Shown here: positions 39,564 to 42,845 of the stretch, one piece after another
Layout of the letters: each line of letters starts with the position of its first letter
Numbering within the stretch: position 1 is the first letter of the stretch
Origin: TMED14 sp965657195
GTDB lineage: Bacteria; Bacteroidota; Bacteroidia; Flavobacteriales; Schleiferiaceae
Direction of reading: 5' to 3'
Length of the DNA stretch: 42,845 nucleotides
Assembly (NCBI GenBank): GCA_965657195.1
Contig: CBFHNK010000008.1
Coordinates: forward strand, 1 to 42,845
Position numbers and translations under genes: made by a program
Notes under the pieces: model-generated
Told to the model about the DNA's origin: nothing
What the model saw: the letters and a program-made list of their open reading frames with translations, nothing else
Database searches by the model: none

Positions 39564-41015
39564 ATGAATCCGTCCGCGAACGCCTACCCGTCGTCCGTCC
39601 AAGCGCGCATTGCGCTCGAAAAATCCGCTGCCGACCTCGTGAACGTTGCAAGCGACTTGTACTACGACCGCAACGTCAAAGTCGTCCTCTTTCGCCAGGC
39701 ACTTCTCGACCAGCGCGCCTCAGAAGTCCTGCACATCCACGAGCACGCAATGGTAATGGCTGAAGAGCGAATCACCGTAGCCGAGAGTTTGGCCATGGCC
39801 CAAGCCATTTACGAGTTCGGAGTCCAAAATTCCTCACTCGACCTTGGCCGCCTCGCTACGGAATGGTGCCGCGAAGCGGGATCATTTCTCACGCGTAAGG
39901 CCTTTTTGCAGCACAAACTGAGCGGATTCACGGCTGGATCCAACCCCGCCCCGAAACCCGTCGACGTCGTCCTTTATGGATTTGGTCGCATCGGACGCCT
40001 CGTGGCCCGCGAACTCATCGCCCAAGAAGGCCGCGGCGAGCAATTGCGCTTGCGCGCAATCGTCGTGCGCGGCGGCGGCGCTGAGGACCTCGAAAAGCGC
40101 GCTTCCCTCCTGCGGGTCGACTCGATCCACGGCCCATTCCCGGGGACGGTCTCAGCCGATTCCGCCAAAAACGCACTTGTAGTCAACGGACGCCCCGTGC
40201 TGATGATCAACGCGGCCAAGCCCGAAGACATTGACTATACCACCTACGGATTCTCGAATGTGCTCGTCATTGACAACACTGGAGCCTTTCGGGACCGCGT
40301 AGCCCTCGCCCGCCACCAGCAATCCAAAGGATGCACGAAGGTCCTCTTGACTGCGCCCGGCAAAGGAATTCCGAACATCGTATTCGGAGTCAACCACGAC
40401 CAAGACTGGGGTACCGAGACGATCTTCTCTGCTGCTTCCTGCACCACCAACGCGATCGTTCCCGTTCTCAAAGTGATGCAGGACCAGTTCGGAATCGAGC
40501 AAGGCCACATTGAAACGATCCACGCCTACACGAACGACCAAAATTTGGTCGACAACATGCACCCCAAGTACCGCCGTGGCCGCGCCGCAGCGCTCAACAT
40601 GGTGATTACTGAAACAGGCGCAGGAAGCGCCATCGACAAGGCCATACCCGGACTCGGAGCCAAGTTTACGAGCAATGCCATTCGCGTACCGGTTCCGAAC
40701 GGATCACTCGCCATTCTCAAACTCAACCTGAGCAAAGCGACCGAACGAGAAGCTCTGAATTCCGCCCTAAAATCCGCCGCGTACCGCGGCAAACTTGTCG
40801 AACAAATCAAGTTCTCGACCAGTCCCGAGCTTGTGTCAAGCGACATCGTAGGCGACTCGTGCTGTTCAATTGTCGACAGCGAAGCAACACTGCTTCACTC
40901 TGACGGACGCAACGCGGTGCTCTATGTGTGGTACGATAACGAGTACGGCTACACCCGTCAGGTGATGCGACTCGCCAAGCACATTGCGGGGGTGCGTCGC
41001 AAGACGTACTACTAG
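39564..41015 (+). CDS. Glyceraldehyde-3-phosphate dehydrogenase, long form with N-terminal extension
   Basis: The 483-aa product has a ~130-residue helical N-terminal extension before the GAPDH fold. The Rossmann motif is GFGRIGRLVARELI (139-152). The catalytic Cys is in SAASCTTNAIVP (C293), the catalytic His is likely H320 (ETIHAYTNDQNLVD), and the C-terminal WYDNEYGY is present. The usual NAD-selecting Asp after strand 2 (AINDL in common GapA) is replaced by AIVVRGGG, which may shift cofactor use to NADP or both (inference). Long GAPDHs of ~480 aa occur in flavobacteria. The extension ends in LDLGRLATEWCREAGSF and has no family I recognise. Start 39564 fits the promoter; the frame open from 39531 overlaps the -7 box. 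Confidence 0.93.
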   Translation: MNPSANAYPSSVQARIALEKSAADLVNVASDLYYDRNVKVVLFRQALLDQRASEVLHIHEHAMVMAEERITVAESLAMAQAIYEFGVQNSSLDLGRLATEWCREAGSFLTRKAFLQHKLSGFTAGSNPAPKPVDVVLYGFGRIGRLVARELIAQEGRGEQLRLRAIVVRGGGAEDLEKRASLLRVDSIHGPFPGTVSADSAKNALVVNGRPVLMINAAKPEDIDYTTYGFSNVLVIDNTGAFRDRVALARHQQSKGCTKVLLTAPGKGIPNIVFGVNHDQDWGTETIFSAASCTTNAIVPVLKVMQDQFGIEQGHIETIHAYTNDQNLVDNMHPKYRRGRAAALNMVITETGAGSAIDKAIPGLGAKFTSNAIRVPVPNGSLAILKLNLSKATEREALNSALKSAAYRGKLVEQIKFSTSPELVSSDIVGDSCCSIVDSEATLLHSDGRNAVLYVWYDNEYGYTRQVMRLAKHIAGVRRKTYY

Positions 41016-41025
41016 TCCTTAGCTA

Positions 41026-41162
41026 CTGGTTTCTGGTTTCTTGTTTATCGTGAGTCGCTTAAAGGTGCACTTGGATCCAGTCCAATAGTGTACCTCTCTA
41101 CTCGTACCTGGTTCTTTTCCCATTTGGCTCATCACCAAAAAAAACAAGAAACGAGAAACCAG
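41026..41162. repeat. 21-bp inverted repeat with 95-nt spacer
   Basis: Left arm CTGGTTTCTGGTTTCTTGTT+T (41026-41046); right arm 41142-41162 is its reverse complement with one C/G difference. The arms are built of the same words as the repeats at 21261-21309. Confidence 0.85.
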
Positions 41163-41211
41163 CAACTGTAAACCAGAAACGAGAAACCAGCAACCAAAAG
41201 TCCATCACCCG

Positions 41212-41219
41212 TACTTTTG
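41212..41219 (+). promoter_or_regulatory. -7 box (TACTTTTG) 5 nt before the tcdA start
   Basis: Order: TACTTTTG, CCGCC, ATG, the same arrangement as at recF, recR and the TPR gene. It implies a very short or absent 5' leader. Confidence 0.65.
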
Positions 41220-41224
41220 CCGCC

Positions 41225-41953
41225 ATGCTTCCAACTTGGCTCGAACGTACTGAACTTTTGGTGGGCTCCGACGCCCTTGAACGCCTTCAAAAAGCCCACG
41301 TGCTCGTGGTCGGCTTGGGGGGTGTCGGAAGCTTCGCCGCCGAATTCCTCGCCCGCTCTGGCGTGGGACGCCTCACCATTGTCGACGGTGACGTCGTGGA
41401 CCCCACCAACCGCAACCGCCAGCTTCAGGCACTGAGCAGTACCCACGGGCAAAAAAAGGCCTGGTTGATGCGCGACCGCATTTTAGACATCAATCCCGAA
41501 TGCCGGGTCGATGCCATCGACTCGTTCCTCGTCCCAGAAGCGATGCGCCAGTTGCTCCAAACAGCTGAGGTCGATTTTGCCCTTGACTGCATTGACAGCG
41601 TGCAGCCCAAGCTCAACTTCATTGTGACGGCATTGGGCGAAAAGATTCCGTTCATCAGCTCCATGGGCGCGGGCGGACGATTGGATCCCAGCAAAATTCA
41701 GATTGCGAAGGTTGAAAAGAGCTACAACTGCCCGTTTGCGCGGCACATCCGCAAGCGTTTAGGCGCCGAGTACCGCATTCGCAAAGGGTTTCACGTCGTA
41801 TTCAGCAGCGAAACCGCCAACCCTGAAAGCGTGCGCCTTACTGACGGCAGCAACTTCAAAAAGTCGTTCTACGGAACCAGCGCATGGATTCCCGCATCAT
41901 TCGGCATCCACGCGGCGAGCTTTGCCGTCCGCAAATTAATGGCCAGCAACTAG
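41225..41953 (+). CDS. tcdA: tRNA threonylcarbamoyladenosine dehydratase (TcdA/CsdL, ThiF-like)
   Basis: TcdA is an E1-like ATP-dependent enzyme that cyclises t6A37 of tRNA to ct6A. The 242-aa product has the ThiF/MoeB Rossmann loop VVGLGGVGSFAAEFLARSG (28-46), DGDVVDPTNRNRQLQALSSTHG (54-75, with the adenylation Asp and the R-x-x-R/Q region), FALDCIDSV and the TcdA-specific SSMGAGGRLDPSKIQIA with a later FARHIRKRL. It lacks the CxxC zinc pairs of MoeB and ThiF, which is expected for TcdA. Its TAG stop sits in the centre of a perfect palindrome (41945-41958). It stands alone, convergent with the Lrp-type gene. Confidence 0.92.
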   Translation: MLPTWLERTELLVGSDALERLQKAHVLVVGLGGVGSFAAEFLARSGVGRLTIVDGDVVDPTNRNRQLQALSSTHGQKKAWLMRDRILDINPECRVDAIDSFLVPEAMRQLLQTAEVDFALDCIDSVQPKLNFIVTALGEKIPFISSMGAGGRLDPSKIQIAKVEKSYNCPFARHIRKRLGAEYRIRKGFHVVFSSETANPESVRLTDGSNFKKSFYGTSAWIPASFGIHAASFAVRKLMASN

Positions 41954-41958
41954 TTGCT
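41945..41958. repeat. 14-bp perfect palindrome across the tcdA stop codon
   Basis: AGCAACTAGTTGCT, centred on CTAG, then CTAGTAACTTGTTAG. It is made of the same CAGCAACTAG words as the other intergenic repeats. Only 14 bp separate the convergent stops, so it may serve as a terminator for tcdA. Confidence 0.6.
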
Positions 41959-41967
41959 AGTAACTTG

Positions 41968-42441
41968 TTAGTCGTTTAAATGCAAGATCTGAGTCAGTAG
42001 GGCCTTGGAGCTGTTGATGGGCTCTTCAAGGGCGATCATCGTTTCGGTGTTTGAAACGCCCGGAATATCGCTAATTCTAAAGATGATGTCCTTGGCGTGC
42101 TTGGTGTCTTGGCAGCGAATCTTGGCGAAGATTCCAAAGCGGCCCGTGGCGATGTGCGCGACGGTCACCTCGGGAATCGCCTTAAGCGCATCAATCACTT
42201 CATGCGTAGCCGACGTTTTACTCAGGTATACGCCTACAAAAGCAATGAAACCGTAGCCCAACTGGTCGTAGTCCACTTGGAGGCTGGCCCCCTTGATGAT
42301 TCCGGCCTTTTCGAGCTTTTTCACGCGGACGTGAATCGTTCCGGGACTCACGCTCAGTTCTTTGGCGATGTCGGTGTAGGTTTTGCGCGCATCCTCTAGA
42401 AGGTGGCGCAAAATTTCGCGGTCTACATTGTCGAGTTTCAT
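41968..42441 (-). CDS. Lrp/AsnC-family transcriptional regulator
   Basis: The 157-aa product has an N-terminal winged helix-turn-helix (1-~60: LDNVDREILRHLLEDARKTYTDIAKELSVSPGTIHVRVKKL) and a C-terminal RAM/ACT-like ligand-binding domain (about 65-150: GFIAFVGVYLSKTSATHEVI, VTVAHIATGRFGIFAKIRC). These proteins assemble as dimers to octamers and usually respond to amino acids. The ATG lies 2 nt after the gcvT stop, so both are likely on one transcript. Glycine-cleavage control by an Lrp-type protein would make sense of the pairing, but this is inference. Confidence 0.94.
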   Translation of the reverse strand: MKLDNVDREILRHLLEDARKTYTDIAKELSVSPGTIHVRVKKLEKAGIIKGASLQVDYDQLGYGFIAFVGVYLSKTSATHEVIDALKAIPEVTVAHIATGRFGIFAKIRCQDTKHAKDIIFRISDIPGVSNTETMIALEEPINSSKALLTQILHLND

Positions 42442-42443
42442 CC

Positions 42444-42845
42444 TTACTGCGCTTTATAAAAAGGAAGCGAAACCACCTCAGACTTGAGGGCCTTGCCGCG
42501 AATTTCCACAAACACAGTGCTGCCCGGAGCCGCCGAGGCCGTCGGAACGTACGCCATTCCAATGGCCTCGTTGAGGGACGGAGCCATGGTTCCGCTCGTT
42601 ACCTCGCCCACCGCGTTGCCGTCGGCGTCTACGATGGGGTATCCGTGGCGCGGAACCCCACGCTCAAGCAGCTTAATGCCCACGAGCTTGCGAGCGACTC
42701 CCGCCTCTTTTTGAGCCTTGAGGGCCGCGGAATTGGTGAATTCTTTGGTGAACTTGGTAATCCACCCGAGTCCGGCTTCAATGGGCGACGTCGTGTCGTC
42801 GATATCGTTTCCGTACAAGCAAAATCCCATTTCAAGGCGAAGGGT
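42444..42845 (-). CDS. gcvT: Aminomethyltransferase of the glycine cleavage system (T protein), C-terminal part
   Basis: The frame is open to the right edge (reading T-L-R-L-E-M-G-F-C-L-Y-G-N-D-I) and ends at a TAA at 42444-42446, leaving 133 visible residues. R-L-E-M-G-F-x-L-Y-G-N-D-I-D is the GcvT substrate-site segment. It is followed by SPIEAGLGWITKF and the C-terminal beta barrel (VGIKLLERGVPRHGYPI, GEVTSGTMAPSLNEAIGMAYV). GcvT transfers the methylene group from the H-protein-bound aminomethyl to tetrahydrofolate. The N-terminal ~230 residues lie beyond the window. The ATG at 42830 is internal, not a start. Confidence 0.94.
   Translation of the reverse strand, partial: TLRLEMGFCLYGNDIDDTTSPIEAGLGWITKFTKEFTNSAALKAQKEAGVARKLVGIKLLERGVPRHGYPIVDADGNAVGEVTSGTMAPSLNEAIGMAYVPTASAAPGSTVFVEIRGKALKSEVVSLPFYKAQ

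Larger units (their letters stand above)
41016..41224. other. Structured repeat-rich intergenic region between gapdh and tcdA
   Basis: A 21-bp inverted repeat (41026-41046 with 41142-41162, one mismatch) encloses 95 nt. Inside, GGTGCAC-TTGGA (about 41067) can pair with TCCAA-TA-GTGTACC (to about 41096). Right of it are direct ARAAACNAGNAAC repeats (41143-41199). No coding potential is seen. It could be a terminator complex for gapdh, a small RNA or a miniature mobile element. Confidence 0.55.

Noticed and set aside
1..42845. Avoidance of GGYRCC sites as the reason for GGA-ACC use
   Set aside because: GGCGCC and GGCACC occur repeatedly in real genes (for example near 5989, 17226 and 26540), so there is no strict avoidance.
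1..42845. tRNA, rRNA, insertion sequence or prophage genes
   Set aside because: No cloverleaf-like segment, ribosomal RNA sequence, transposase or integrase was seen in any gap or frame.

Overview
This window is a stretch of conserved chromosome from a G+C-rich member of the Bacteroidota, most like a flavobacterial lineage such as the Cryomorphaceae/Schleiferiaceae (inference). Four things point there. Two giant secreted proteins end in type IX secretion (T9SS type A) C-terminal domains. There is a GldI-like immunophilin and a dual cyclophilin-FKBP lipoprotein. The glyceraldehyde-3-phosphate dehydrogenase is of the long (~480 aa) kind. Many genes are preceded by the Bacteroidota -7 promoter box TAnnTTTG. 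A 10-N scaffold gap at 13425-13434 shows that this is a draft or metagenome-derived assembly. I see no rRNA, tRNA, CRISPR array, insertion sequence, prophage or integrase.

Layout. 1-2915 (+): the end of a DUF349 protein, then uvrB. 2986-5659 (-): an overlapping operon nrnA-like, gldI-like, cyclophilin-FKBP lipoprotein. 5714-6136 (+): ndk. 6206-7600 (-): recF and a DUF721/DciA-like gene, divergent from a TPR membrane protein and ribH (7649-8814, +). 8815-9236 is a gene-free interval with a 25-bp tandem repeat and a cluster of GAA-triloop hairpins. 9237-12745 (+): phosphoglucomutase, a TlpA-like thioredoxin protein and a YkgJ-type cysteine-cluster protein. 12681-16361 (-): a PIG-L deacetylase and a Na+/solute symporter (split by the N gap). 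16401-21260 (+): a T9SS-exported S8 protease. 21308-22744 (-): a second symporter. 22773-25238 (+): recR and a membrane glycosyltransferase. 25263-28077 (+): a 2-oxo acid dehydrogenase E2, a DnaQ-like exonuclease and an FAH-family protein. 28149-32930 (+): a 1593-aa T9SS cargo of repeated adhesion-like modules. 33041-35608 (+): clpB. 35605-37861 (-): dapF, a GNAT gene and mltG. 37935-41015 (+): a DegP/HtrA protease and gapdh. 41225-41953 (+): tcdA. 41968-42845 (-): gcvT (partial) and an Lrp/AsnC regulator.

How the genes work together. Most is housekeeping: DNA repair (UvrB, RecF, RecR), envelope protein folding and quality control (two immunophilins, HtrA, a thioredoxin-like protein), cell-wall precursor and glycan processing (DapF, MltG), stress disaggregation (ClpB), and cofactor or central metabolism (RibH, Ndk, Pgm, GAPDH, E2, GcvT). 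The accessory layer is extracellular: a secreted protease, a large adhesin-like protein, a secreted deacetylase and two symporters, fitting a polymer-degrading lifestyle. I found no clearly new enzymatic system. The most interesting signals are regulatory and structural: promoter boxes lying 4-7 nt from start codons, which implies leaderless mRNAs; a family of CCAGCAACCAG-type repeats that sits between genes and also resembles the DNA encoding the E2 linker; GAA-triloop hairpins; and an assembly gap that collapses on a 4-nt overlap to restore an intact gene.
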